Source of the DNA: Bordetella parapertussis
GTDB taxonomy: Bacteria > Pseudomonadota > Gammaproteobacteria > Burkholderiales > Burkholderiaceae_C
Assembly (NCBI GenBank): GCA_945873925.1
Contig: CAMCES010000047.1
Location: forward strand, 1 to 12,982
Length of the DNA: 12,982 nt
Direction of reading: 5' to 3'
The notes beneath the pieces were generated by a model, which was not told where the DNA came from, ran no database searches, and saw only the letters and a list, made by a program, of their open reading frames with translations. Shown piece after piece: positions 6,027 to 12,982 of the stretch. The position numbers were made by a program, and so were the translations under genes. Positions within the stretch are counted from its first letter, which is position 1, and each line of letters opens with the position of its first letter.

Positions 6027-7236
6027 GTTCGACCTTGTTGATGACGGGTGCACCCAAACCCAAGGGTGCAGCATGCTGGCGCCAGTAGTCGCCCGCAGCG
6101 GCACTGCCGCTGCCAGGTTGCAGCGCAACGCCACAGTCAAGCATGGCCATTTCAGCCCCATTGATCGCAGCCATCAAATGCACCTCGTTCATGTCGCCTA
6201 AGTGGCCAATGCGAAACAGTTTACCCGCCACTTTTGACAAACCGCCACCCAACGACAGGTTGTAACGGTGATAGGCGCGGGCAATCACTTCCGTACCGGC
6301 AATGCCTTGCGGCAGCATCACGGCGGTGACCGTGTCTGAATACCACTTGGCTTCAGCCGCACACAGCTTGAGTTGCCAGCCTTGGGTCACTGCCGCGCGA
6401 ACCCCTTCGGCCAGGTAGTGGTGACGGGCATACACATTCTCCAAGCCTTCTTCGTTGAGCATATTCATGGACTCTTTGAGCCCATACATCAATGACAAAG
6501 CCGGGGTGTAGGGGAAGTAGCCCGTGGCGTTGCTTTTGAGCATGTCTTGCAAGTCAAAGTAGGCGCGCTTGAGTTGCGCTGTTGCATGCATGGCCAAGGC
6601 TTTGTCGCTGGCGCACAAAATACCCAAACCAGCTGGCAGCATCAAACCCTTTTGCGAGCCACTGACCGCCATGTCCACGCCCCACTCGTCAAAACGGAAA
6701 TCGATACAGCCCAAAGAAGACACGCAATCGACAAACAACAATGCGGGGTGCGATGCATCGTCCAAGGCTTCGCGCGCACCAGCGATGTCAGAAGTGACAC
6801 CGGTGGCGGTTTCGTTATGACAGGCCAACACGGCTTTGAACTGATGCTGGGTATCGCTTTTCAAAATGTCGGCGAACTGTTGCAAGGGAACGCCTGTGCC
6901 CCATTCGCATTCGACGATATGCACATCCAAGCCCAGGCGCTGACACATGTCGATCCACAGGTGGCTGAATTGACCGAACCTTGCTGCCAGCACCTTGTCT
7001 CCAGGGGAAAGGGTGTTCGTCAGTGCGGCCTCCCAGCAACCCGTGCCAGAGGACGGGAAGATGAAAGGGGTGCCGGTTTTGCTGCGGAAGATGTCCTTGA
7101 GCCCAGCCAACAGGGTCTGGGTCAGGTGCGGAAAGTTGGCTGAGCGGTGGTCTTCCATCGACACCATCATGGCGCGTTGGACGCGCTCAGGTATGTTGGT
7201 GGGACCGGGGACAAACAAGAAATTACGACCAGCCAT
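5983..7236 (-). CDS. sgaA: Serine-glyoxylate aminotransferase
   Basis: A 417-residue fold-type I PLP enzyme of the class V aminotransferase family. It starts MAGRNFLFVPGPTNIPERV and has PSSGTGCWEAAL (61-72), FVDCVSSLG (168-176) and the PLP lysine in SGSQKGLMLPAGLG (K196), the wording typical of serine-glyoxylate transaminases. The reaction is serine + glyoxylate to hydroxypyruvate + glycine, central to photorespiration in plants and to the serine cycle in methylotrophs. Next to Calvin genes it most likely serves phosphoglycolate salvage. ATG 7236 follows an AAGGGAG ribosome site. The C-terminal tail beyond about residue 365, with GSGSAAAG and the final INKVEHANHSFSGQAIIKG, looks longer than the catalytic fold needs; its last 14 codons overlap hprA. 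Homologous alanine-glyoxylate or septum-type transaminases are less likely given the neighbours. Confidence 0.92.
   Translation of the reverse strand: MAGRNFLFVPGPTNIPERVQRAMMVSMEDHRSANFPHLTQTLLAGLKDIFRSKTGTPFIFPSSGTGCWEAALTNTLSPGDKVLAARFGQFSHLWIDMCQRLGLDVHIVECEWGTGVPLQQFADILKSDTQHQFKAVLACHNETATGVTSDIAGAREALDDASHPALLFVDCVSSLGCIDFRFDEWGVDMAVSGSQKGLMLPAGLGILCASDKALAMHATAQLKRAYFDLQDMLKSNATGYFPYTPALSLMYGLKESMNMLNEEGLENVYARHHYLAEGVRAAVTQGWQLKLCAAEAKWYSDTVTAVMLPQGIAGTEVIARAYHRYNLSLGGGLSKVAGKLFRIGHLGDMNEVHLMAAINGAEMAMLDCGVALQPGSGSAAAGDYWRQHAAPLGLGAPVINKVEHANHSFSGQAIIKG
6095..6113. repeat. Perfect GC-rich inverted repeat inside the end of sgaA
   Basis: GCAGCGGCA and TGCCGCTGC flank a single C, allowing an 8-bp stem with a 3-base loop. 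It lies inside sgaA at the codons for GSGSAAAG, about 70 bases before the hprA start. It could be an RNA hairpin at this gene junction, or a by-product of Gly/Ser/Ala codons. No T-run follows on the minus strand, so it is not an intrinsic terminator. Confidence 0.35.
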
Positions 7237-7306
7237 GTGAACTCCCTTAGAAAGTGAATCGAATTCGGAACTGCTTAAAAAACACGACTTCTTCTCTGAC
7301 CAAGCG

Positions 7307-8602
7307 TCAAGGATGCAACACCGATTCGCCATACACAGGAAAGGGCGCGACCAAATCAGCCACTTTGGCACGCACTTTGGAAATGTGTGCGGCATCATCG
7401 GGCGCTTCAAGCACATCAGCAATCAGGTGCGCGGTCATGCGCGCTTGTACCTGTGTGAAACCGCGGGTGGTCATGGCAGGTGTGCCCAAACGAATGCCGC
7501 TGGTCACCATGGGTTTTTCTGGGTCATTGGGAATGCCGTTTTTGTTGCAGGTGATGTGTGCCTGACCCAATGCGATTTCGGCAGCTTTGCCGGTGATGCC
7601 TTTGGCGCGCAAATCGACCAACATCACATGGCTTTCGGTACGGCCGCTGACGATGCGCAAACCGCGCTCGACCAAGGTGTTGGCCAAGGTATCTGCGTTT
7701 GACAACACCTGTTGTTGGTAGGTTTTGAATGCGGGTTGCAGTGCCTCATGAAATGCGGTGGCTTTGCCTGCGATGACATGCATCAAAGGACCGCCCTGCA
7801 TGCCAGGAAACACGGCACTGTTGATTTTTTTCGACATCTCTTCGCTGTTGGTCAAGATGATGCCGCCGCGCGGGCCGCGCAAACTTTTGTGGGTGGTGGA
7901 GGTGACCACATCGGCATAGGGCACGGGGTTGGGATAGGCGCCGCCCGCGATCAAGCCTGAATAATGCGCCATGTCCACCAACAGGTAGGCGCCAATGCTT
8001 TTTGCCACCTCGGAAAATCGCTGCCAATCAATTTTCAGTGAATAGGCCGATGCCCCAGCGATGATGAGTTTGGGTTTGTGGCTGTGGGCCATGCGCTCCA
8101 TGGCGTCATAGTCAATCTCTTCAGCGGCGTTCAAGCCATAGCTGACCACGTTGAACCACTTGCCACTCATGTTCAGGTGCATGCCATGCGTCAAATGGCC
8201 ACCTTCGGCCAAGCTCATGCCCATGATGGTGTCGCCGGGTTGCAGCAAGGCCAAGAACACGGCTTGGTTGGCTTGCGAACCGGAATTGGCTTGCACATTG
8301 ACGAAGTTCGCGCTGTAAAGCTCTTTGAGCCGGTCAATGCACAGTTGTTCAACCATGTCTACAAATTCGCAACCGCCGTAGTAGCGTTTGCCGGGGTAGC
8401 CTTCGGCGTACTTGTTGGTCAAGACCGAGCCTTGTAGACGCATGACTGCAGGGCTGGTGTAGTTTTCAGAGGCGATCAATTCAATGTGTTGCTCTTGACG
8501 GGCAGCCTCTTGCAACACCGCTGACCACAGTTGCGGGTCGCTTTGGGACACATCCGTTTGCGCGGGAAAGGACATCACTGGTGTGGTGGATTTGTTCAAC
8601 AT
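7307..8602 (-). CDS. glyA: Serine hydroxymethyltransferase
   Basis: A 431-residue PLP enzyme interconverting serine + tetrahydrofolate with glycine + 5,10-methylene-THF. Signatures are IELIASENYTSPAVM (40-54), NKYAEGYPGKRYYGG (63-77), DMAHYSGLIAGG (210-221) and the PLP lysine in TSTTHKSLRGPRGG (K239, against K229 in E. coli). The N terminus is about ten residues longer than in E. coli. ATG 8602 lacks a good ribosome site; a second ATG at 8575 (MSFPAQTD) would restore the usual length but is no better preceded. It starts 41 bases after the cbbA stop, and sgaA starts 70 bases further on. Within this operon its likely task is turning photorespiratory glycine into serine, the amino donor for SgaA, together with a glycine cleavage system encoded elsewhere. 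It may be a paralogue of a separate housekeeping glyA. Confidence 0.95.
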   Translation of the reverse strand: MLNKSTTPVMSFPAQTDVSQSDPQLWSAVLQEAARQEQHIELIASENYTSPAVMRLQGSVLTNKYAEGYPGKRYYGGCEFVDMVEQLCIDRLKELYSANFVNVQANSGSQANQAVFLALLQPGDTIMGMSLAEGGHLTHGMHLNMSGKWFNVVSYGLNAAEEIDYDAMERMAHSHKPKLIIAGASAYSLKIDWQRFSEVAKSIGAYLLVDMAHYSGLIAGGAYPNPVPYADVVTSTTHKSLRGPRGGIILTNSEEMSKKINSAVFPGMQGGPLMHVIAGKATAFHEALQPAFKTYQQQVLSNADTLANTLVERGLRIVSGRTESHVMLVDLRAKGITGKAAEIALGQAHITCNKNGIPNDPEKPMVTSGIRLGTPAMTTRGFTQVQARMTAHLIADVLEAPDDAAHISKVRAKVADLVAPFPVYGESVLHP

Positions 8603-8643
8603 GGCTGTCTTTGAAAAGTGTGGGGCAACAAACAGTGTATCGG

Positions 8644-9681
8644 TCAGGCGTAACGGCTGACCATGTCATCGAGTGCAATGGGTTTGATGCGGGCAGCATG
8701 CCCGGCACACCCAAAGGCTTCGAAACGGGCTTTGCAAATGGCGCGCGCGGCTTTGCGTGCGGCGATCAAAGCTTTGCGGGGATCGAATTCGCTTTTGTCT
8801 TGTGCAAACGCTTGGCGCATGGCGCCAGTCATGGCCAGGCGAATGTCGGTGTCGATGTTGACCTTGCGCACACCAGAGCGGATACCGCGCTGGATTTCTT
8901 CCACCGGCACGCCATAGGTTTCTTTGATGTCGCCACCGAACTCTCGGATGATCGCCAGCCATTCTTGCGGCACGCTGCTCGAGCCGTGCATCACCAAATG
9001 GGTGTTGGGCACTGATTTATGGATAGCCACAATCTGGTCCATGGCCAGAATGTCGCCCGTGGGTTTGCGGGTGAATTTGTAAGCGCCGTGGCTGGTGCCG
9101 ATGGCAATCGCCAAGGCGTCCACGCCGGTGCGCTCGACAAAATCTTTGGCCTGCACCGGGTCGGTGAGCAACATGTCATGGGTGAGTTTGCCGACCGCGC
9201 CAATGCCGTCTTCTTCACCGGCTTCACCGGTTTCCAATGAACCCAAACAACCGAGTTCGCCTTCGACCGATACGCCGACCGAATGCGCCATTTCGCAGAC
9301 ACGGCGCGTGACATCGACGTTGTAGTCGTAGCTGGCCGGTGTCTTGCCGTCTTGCATCAGGGACCCGTCCATCATTACGCTGGAAAAGCCCGAGCGAATC
9401 GACTGTTGGCACACCGCAGGGGAGACGCCATGGTCTTGGTGCATCACCACGGGAATGTCGGGGTGCGATTCGATCGCGGCCAGCACCAGGTGGCGCAAAT
9501 ACGCTTCGCCCGCGTATTTGCGTGCACCTGCCGAGGCTTGCAAGATCACCGGGCTGTGTGTTTCTTGTGCGGCCTCCATGATGGCTTGCACCTGCTCTAA
9601 GTTGTTGACGTTGAAAGCGGGCACGCCGTAGCCATGTTCGGCAGCATGGTCGAGCACTTGGCGTAAAGAAACGAGGGCCAT
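8644..9681 (-). CDS. cbbA: Class II fructose-1,6-bisphosphate aldolase (Calvin cycle type)
   Basis: A 345-residue zinc-dependent class II aldolase. VMHQDHG (79-85) carries the catalytic Asp83 and a zinc His. The other zinc-site histidines are in IGTSHGAYKF and LVMHGSSSVP, and VRKVNIDTD is the phosphate-binding loop. It condenses dihydroxyacetone phosphate with glyceraldehyde-3-phosphate (and, in Calvin-type enzymes, erythrose-4-phosphate to sedoheptulose-1,7-bisphosphate). The length and the EGELGCLGSLETGEAGEEDG insertion match the cbbA/fba branch found in proteobacterial Calvin operons. ATG 9681 has a TGGAGA ribosome site seven bases upstream. It lies 33 bases after cbbP and 41 before glyA, all on one strand. 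As the only aldolase in view it may also serve glycolysis and gluconeogenesis. Confidence 0.95.
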   Translation of the reverse strand: MALVSLRQVLDHAAEHGYGVPAFNVNNLEQVQAIMEAAQETHSPVILQASAGARKYAGEAYLRHLVLAAIESHPDIPVVMHQDHGVSPAVCQQSIRSGFSSVMMDGSLMQDGKTPASYDYNVDVTRRVCEMAHSVGVSVEGELGCLGSLETGEAGEEDGIGAVGKLTHDMLLTDPVQAKDFVERTGVDALAIAIGTSHGAYKFTRKPTGDILAMDQIVAIHKSVPNTHLVMHGSSSVPQEWLAIIREFGGDIKETYGVPVEEIQRGIRSGVRKVNIDTDIRLAMTGAMRQAFAQDKSEFDPRKALIAARKAARAICKARFEAFGCAGHAARIKPIALDDMVSRYA

Positions 9682-9714
9682 GAATATCTCCAGTTAAACA
9701 GTTAGGGAATGGCC

Positions 9715-10587
9715 TCAGGCCTTTTTCTTGCGTTCCATCATGCGCCAGACAAAAGGCGTGAAGATCAGTTGCATGGCCAGCTCCATCTTGCCGCCCGGCA
9801 CCACCACGGTGTTGGCGCGTGACATGAAGGAGTCGGGAATCATGTTGAGCAAATACGGGAAGTCGATGCCTTTGGGATTGGCAAAGCGGATGACCACCAT
9901 GCTTTCATCCGGCGCTGGAATTTCACGCGCAATAAACGGATTGGATGTGTCCACACAAGGCACGCGCTGAAAGTTCACGTGCGTGTGGGCGAATTGCGGG
10001 CAGATGTAATTCACGTAATCGGGCATGCGGCGCAAGATGGTGTCAGTCACCGCTTCGGTGGAATAACCGCGCTTGGATTTGTCGCGCCACAATTTTTGAA
10101 TCCACTCCAGGTTGATCACGGGCACCACGCCAATCAGCAAGTCGGGGTGCTTGGCGATGTTGACCTCGGGGGTGACCACGGCGCCGTGCAAGCCTTCGTA
10201 AAACAGCAAGTCGGTGCCTTGGGGTACATCTTCCCAGGGGGTGAAGGTGCCGGGTTCTTGTTTATAGGGCGCGGCTTCTTCATGGTCATGCAAATACTTG
10301 CGACGCTTGCCACTGCCAGTTTCTGCGTAGCTGCGGAACAAGGTTTCAAGTTCAGAAAACAAATTGGTGGTCGGGCCGAAATGGCTGAAATTTTTATCAC
10401 CCTGCTTTTCGGCTTCGGCGGCTTTTTTGCGCATGTCTAAGCGGTCGTAGCGGTGAAAGCTGTCGCCTTCGATGATGGCGGCAGTGACTTTTTCTCTGCG
10501 GAAAATATTTTCAAAAGTGCGGGTCACCGAGGTGGTACCGGCGCCGGATGAGCCGGTGATAGCGATGATGGGGTGTTTGACTGACAT
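9715..10587 (-). CDS. cbbP: Phosphoribulokinase (bacterial class I)
   Basis: A 290-residue enzyme, the normal length for the octameric bacterial class. It phosphorylates ribulose-5-phosphate with ATP to ribulose-1,5-bisphosphate, the Rubisco substrate, and is unique to the Calvin cycle. The P-loop is GSSGAGTTSV (12-21), with Thr in place of the usual Lys as in this family. IEGDSFHRYDR holds Asp42, His45 and Arg49. His100 and Glu131 (FYEGLHG) fall at the positions known as functional in the Rhodobacter sphaeroides enzyme. Class I enzymes are activated by NADH and inhibited by AMP (family knowledge). The Shine-Dalgarno before ATG 10587 is poor and A-rich. The gene is 24 bases from cbbF and 33 from cbbA. 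The call is effectively certain. Confidence 0.97.
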   Translation of the reverse strand: MSVKHPIIAITGSSGAGTTSVTRTFENIFRREKVTAAIIEGDSFHRYDRLDMRKKAAEAEKQGDKNFSHFGPTTNLFSELETLFRSYAETGSGKRRKYLHDHEEAAPYKQEPGTFTPWEDVPQGTDLLFYEGLHGAVVTPEVNIAKHPDLLIGVVPVINLEWIQKLWRDKSKRGYSTEAVTDTILRRMPDYVNYICPQFAHTHVNFQRVPCVDTSNPFIAREIPAPDESMVVIRFANPKGIDFPYLLNMIPDSFMSRANTVVVPGGKMELAMQLIFTPFVWRMMERKKKA

Positions 10588-10611
10588 GGTGTTCTTTTTT
10601 TCGGGAAGGAT

Positions 10612-11706
10612 TCAAACGCGAAACAAACTGCGCTCAGAAAACAGGGGGTTGTCGTTGTGTGCTTCTGTCGGCTCATGGTGGTAACGCTCAATGCGCTCGA
10701 CTTCGTTTTTCGAGCCAAACACCAAACCGATACGCTGGTGTAAACCATCGGGCTTGACGGACAACATGGGTTCGCGCCCGGTGCTGGCGCGGCCACCGGC
10801 CTGCTCCATCACCATGCCAATCGGGTTGGCTTCGTACAGCAGGCGCAAGCGTCCGGCTTTGCTTGGGTCTTTGTTGTCGCGTGGGTACATGAACACGCCG
10901 CCGCGCATCAAGATGCGGTGCGCCTCAGCCACCATGGAAGCAATCCAACGCATATTGAAGTCTTTACCCCTTGGCCCCGATTTGCCCGCCAAACATTCAT
11001 CCACATAGCGCTTGATGGGTGACTCCCAAAAACGGCTGTTGGAGGCATTGATGGCAAATTCTTGCGTGTCTTCAGGCACTTTCAAGGCTGGGTGGGTCAG
11101 CATGAATTCGCCCAGGTTGGGGTCCAAGGTGAAGCCAGCAACACCATTGCCCACGGTCAACACCAGCATGGTGGTCGGGCCGTACAAGGCATAGCCCGCA
11201 GCGACTTGAGTGGCACCTATTTGTAAAAAATCGTGCTCTGTCAAATCACGGCCACTGTCAATAGCTTCTTTTGGCGCGCGCAAGACCGAAAAAATACTGC
11301 CCACCGACACGTTCACATCAATGTTGCTCGAGCCGTCCAATGGATCGAACACCAGCATGTACTTGCCTCGTGGATGGTTGGCTGGTATTTGGTAGGGGTC
11401 GGTCATCTCTTCAGACGCCATGCCCGCCAAATGACCGCCCCATTCGTTCATGCGGATGAACAAGTCATTGCTCAACACATCGAGCTTCTTTTGGGTTTCG
11501 CCTTGCACATTGATGGCGCCACCTGCTGGGCTTGCGTGGTCACCGTACATACCGCCCAATTCACCCATGGCCACGGCCCTTGCAATGGCTTTGCATGCCA
11601 GCGCCACGTCCAGGATGAGTGCATTGAAATCGCCCTTGGAGCCAGGAAAGCGCCTGCGCTCTTCAATCAGGTATTGGGTCAAGGTGGTGCGGTGTCGCAA
11701 GGGCAT
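10612..11706 (-). CDS. cbbF: Fructose-1,6-bisphosphatase class I (Calvin cycle type)
   Basis: A 364-residue class I phosphatase with the metal and phosphate core EEMTDPY (99-105) and LVFDPLDGSSNIDVNVSVG (118-136). RDNKDPSKAGRLRLLYE and GMVMEQAGG lie near the C terminus. It removes the C1 phosphate of fructose-1,6-bisphosphate; many proteobacterial Calvin-type enzymes also act on sedoheptulose-1,7-bisphosphate, closing the regeneration phase. ATG 11706 is chosen over an in-frame TTG at 11724 because GGAG at 11713-11716 stands six bases before it. The gap to the upstream cbbY stop is only 14 bases. The C-terminal tail HHEPTEAHNDNPLFSERSLF is typical of the bacterial cbbF group. The call is certain; dual specificity is inferred from the family. 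Confidence 0.96.
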   Translation of the reverse strand: MPLRHRTTLTQYLIEERRRFPGSKGDFNALILDVALACKAIARAVAMGELGGMYGDHASPAGGAINVQGETQKKLDVLSNDLFIRMNEWGGHLAGMASEEMTDPYQIPANHPRGKYMLVFDPLDGSSNIDVNVSVGSIFSVLRAPKEAIDSGRDLTEHDFLQIGATQVAAGYALYGPTTMLVLTVGNGVAGFTLDPNLGEFMLTHPALKVPEDTQEFAINASNSRFWESPIKRYVDECLAGKSGPRGKDFNMRWIASMVAEAHRILMRGGVFMYPRDNKDPSKAGRLRLLYEANPIGMVMEQAGGRASTGREPMLSVKPDGLHQRIGLVFGSKNEVERIERYHHEPTEAHNDNPLFSERSLFRV

Positions 11707-11712
11707 GGTCTT

Positions 11713-11716
11713 CTCC
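11713..11716 (-). promoter_or_regulatory. Ribosome binding site of cbbF
   Basis: GGAG on the minus strand lies six bases before ATG 11706, in the 14-base gap after cbbY. It decides the cbbF start in favour of MPLRHRTTL over the upstream TTG. Confidence 0.65.
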
Positions 11717-11720
11717 GATA

Positions 11721-12434
11721 TCAATCTTGTTGGCCATGCCAGGTTCGCAACTGCGCCACATCCACCGACCCCAAATCGGCCAACATTTGGGCAGCACCGC
11801 TGAAGTCGTGGTGTCGTGTGAAGTCTGTGGGCGTGATGATGGTGGCCAAACCTGCACCATTGGCAGCTTGCAAACCGTTGTTCGAATCTTCAAAAGCCAT
11901 GCATTCATGGGCAGGCAGCCCCAGCCGCGCCAAGGTTTGCAGATACACCTGTGGGTTGGGTTTTTTCTTGGGCGCTGTTGATGCATCTTCAATGACCGAA
12001 AAAAGCTCTTTCCAATCGGGTCCGATAGCGCCTCGCAGCAACACCGCGATGTTGACCGGCGAGGTGGTGGTGGCAATCGCCAAGCGCAGACCTTGGGCAT
12101 GCGCCGTTTCAATCAGCGCCAACACGCCGGGGCGTAACTGCACTTGGCCTTGTTGCACCGCGTTTTCATACGCCGCAGTTTTGATGGCGTGCAAACGATC
12201 GATGGTGTCTTGCAAACCACCACCATCAATGTCTTTCATGTCGGGGTGCTGCTGCATCCAGTAATGCCGAATGCGCTCCTTACCGCCGGAGATATTCAGC
12301 AACTCGGTGTAAAGCGCGACATCCCAATGCCAATCCAAACCTTCTTCAGCAAAGGCATGGTTGAACGAGGCCATGTGCGCCATTTCCGTGTCAGCCAATG
12401 TACCGTCGACATCAAATATCAGCGCTTTAAGCAT
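11721..12434 (-). CDS. cbbY: CbbY, HAD-family xylulose-1,5-bisphosphate phosphatase
   Basis: A 237-residue HAD hydrolase with a complete motif set. DVDGTLADTE carries Asp8 and Asp10 (nucleophile and acid). TTTS (122-125) is motif II, Lys157 in APKKKPNP motif III and FEDSNNGLQAA (181-191) motif IV. The helical cap lies between about 16 and 90. CbbY proteins of red-type Rubisco operons hydrolyse xylulose-1,5-bisphosphate, a Rubisco misfire product and potent inhibitor, giving xylulose-5-phosphate. The position directly after cbbX supports this role over a generic beta-phosphoglucomutase. GGAAG at 12442-12446 is seven bases before ATG 12434. The in-frame ATG at 12461 would overlap the end of cbbX and has no ribosome site. 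The gap to cbbX is 19 bases. It is not cbbZ; the acid TLADTE and cap wording are CbbY-like. Confidence 0.93.
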   Translation of the reverse strand: MLKALIFDVDGTLADTEMAHMASFNHAFAEEGLDWHWDVALYTELLNISGGKERIRHYWMQQHPDMKDIDGGGLQDTIDRLHAIKTAAYENAVQQGQVQLRPGVLALIETAHAQGLRLAIATTTSPVNIAVLLRGAIGPDWKELFSVIEDASTAPKKKPNPQVYLQTLARLGLPAHECMAFEDSNNGLQAANGAGLATIITPTDFTRHHDFSGAAQMLADLGSVDVAQLRTWHGQQD

Positions 12435-12441
12435 CAGATCA

Positions 12442-12446
12442 CTTCC
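12442..12446 (-). promoter_or_regulatory. Ribosome binding site of cbbY
   Basis: GGAAG on the minus strand stands seven bases before ATG 12434, in the short gap after the cbbX stop. It supports this start over the in-frame ATG at 12461. Confidence 0.6.
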
Positions 12447-12453
12447 AATTTGC

Positions 12454-12982
12454 TTATTCATCCGGGCGGACATCTGCTTGCTGAAAGACCCGACTGGCGG
12501 CAAAGTCGGACGCAGTCAGGGTGCGTAAATCATCGGCGCTGAGTTGCCGGTCACGGTCGGCAAAGAGCCGGCTGGCCTGACGCAGGCGCGCCCGGTCCAA
12601 TGCATTGCGCACGCTGCGGGCGTTGGCAAAGTGTGGCTGCTGCACCCGCAAGCCCAGGTAGCTCTGGAACACCGCGTCGGCATCAGGCGCAAACACATAG
12701 TTCTGTTCCTCCAGCATTTTTTGTGAGATCTGTAGTAACTCATGAACCGAATAGTCGGGAAAGTCAATGTGGTGTGCAACGCGCGAACTCATGCCGGGGT
12801 TAGATTCGAAGAAGGTGTCCATTCGGTCTTTGTAGCCCGCCAGAATCACCACCAAATCGTCTCGCTGGTTCTCCATCACCTGTAGCAATATTTCAATCGC
12901 CTCTTGGCCGTAGTCGCGTTCGTTTTCGGGGCGGTACAAATAGTAAGCCTCGTCAATGAACAGCACCCCGCCCATGGCTTTT
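12454..12982 (-). CDS. cbbX: CbbX, red-type Rubisco activase (C-terminal part, cut by window edge)
   Basis: About 175 C-terminal residues of an AAA+ protein; the N-terminal part with Walker A and pore loop lies beyond the right edge. Walker B GGVLFIDEAYYLY is followed by RPENERDYGQEAIEILLQVM, sensor-1-like LVVILAGYKDRM, the arginine-finger region SNPGMSSRVAHHIDFPDYS and the sensor-2 helix ARSVRNALDRARLRQASRL. These are hallmarks of CbbX, which pulls on the C-terminal tail of form IC/ID (red-type) Rubisco large subunits to release inhibitory sugar phosphates and is itself activated by ribulose-1,5-bisphosphate. The stop TAA lies at 12454-12456. It is the most upstream gene seen of the cbb string, so cbbL and cbbS are expected just outside. 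The short tail VFQQADVRPDE is not conserved in my memory of the family. Confidence 0.94.
   Translation of the reverse strand, partial: KAMGGVLFIDEAYYLYRPENERDYGQEAIEILLQVMENQRDDLVVILAGYKDRMDTFFESNPGMSSRVAHHIDFPDYSVHELLQISQKMLEEQNYVFAPDADAVFQSYLGLRVQQPHFANARSVRNALDRARLRQASRLFADRDRQLSADDLRTLTASDFAASRVFQQADVRPDE

Noticed and set aside
6027..6161. N-terminal extension of hprA deeper into sgaA
   Set aside because: The extension is composed of out-of-frame sgaA codons; MQTIVFLDRQ is the normal start for the family.
7237..7422. N-terminal extension of sgaA overlapping the end of glyA
   Set aside because: ATG 7236 has a strong AAGGGAG site and gives the usual aminotransferase start; the extension overlaps glyA out of frame.
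9715..10587. Broken P-loop in phosphoribulokinase (Thr instead of Lys)
   Set aside because: GSSGAGTTSV is the normal form in bacterial class I phosphoribulokinases, so it is not a defect.
12435..12503. Longer cbbY starts at 12461 or 12503
   Set aside because: They overlap cbbX, lack ribosome sites and precede the standard HAD start MLKALIFDVDGT; ATG 12434 has GGAAG at good spacing.

Overview
The window looks like a chromosomal stretch of a betaproteobacterium, most likely a Burkholderiales/Comamonadaceae-type organism. The grounds are the high-GC codon use, the protein wording of each gene, the yggS-pilT pairing and a red-type Calvin operon. It is densely packed: 13 genes, two of them cut by the window edges. 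There is no gap over 300 bp and no rRNA, tRNA, CRISPR array or mobile element that I can see. The exact genus is inference.

Left part (1-2433): the N-terminal part of yggs (PLP homeostasis protein, minus strand, cut by the left edge) is divergent from a single pilT-family retraction ATPase. A beta-hydroxyacid dehydrogenase of the tartronate-semialdehyde/3-hydroxyisobutyrate family follows on the plus strand. A short inverted repeat at 2439-2462 separates it from the convergent next group.

Middle part (2481-5069): a minus-strand mini-operon yraN-diaA-dolP lies head to head with rsmI on the plus strand. These are the same housekeeping genes that cluster in E. coli as yraL(rsmI)-lpoA-yraN-diaA-dolP. 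Here lpoA is absent and rsmI is inverted. The best-supported starts of yraN (ATG) and rsmI (TTG) share one base pair.

Right part (5079-12982, all minus strand, about 7.9 kb): a tight gene string, in transcription order cbbX-cbbY-cbbF-cbbP-cbbA-glyA-sgaA-hprA. The first five are Calvin-Benson-Bassham functions: red-type Rubisco activase, a phosphatase for Rubisco misfire products, fructose-1,6-bisphosphatase, phosphoribulokinase and class II aldolase. The last three (serine hydroxymethyltransferase, serine-glyoxylate aminotransferase, hydroxypyruvate reductase) convert glyoxylate and serine to glycine and glycerate, which is the core of plant-like photorespiratory C2 salvage. One transcription unit would thus couple CO2 fixation to recycling of Rubisco's oxygenase product. 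Rubisco cbbLS and the operon promoter, probably with cbbR, should lie just beyond the right edge. cbbE, cbbT, cbbZ, cbbG and cbbK, which in the Cupriavidus-type operon lie between or beside these genes, are absent from the window.

Nothing here is an unknown class of system. The Calvin/C2 merger and the unusual gene junctions are the points most worth checking.
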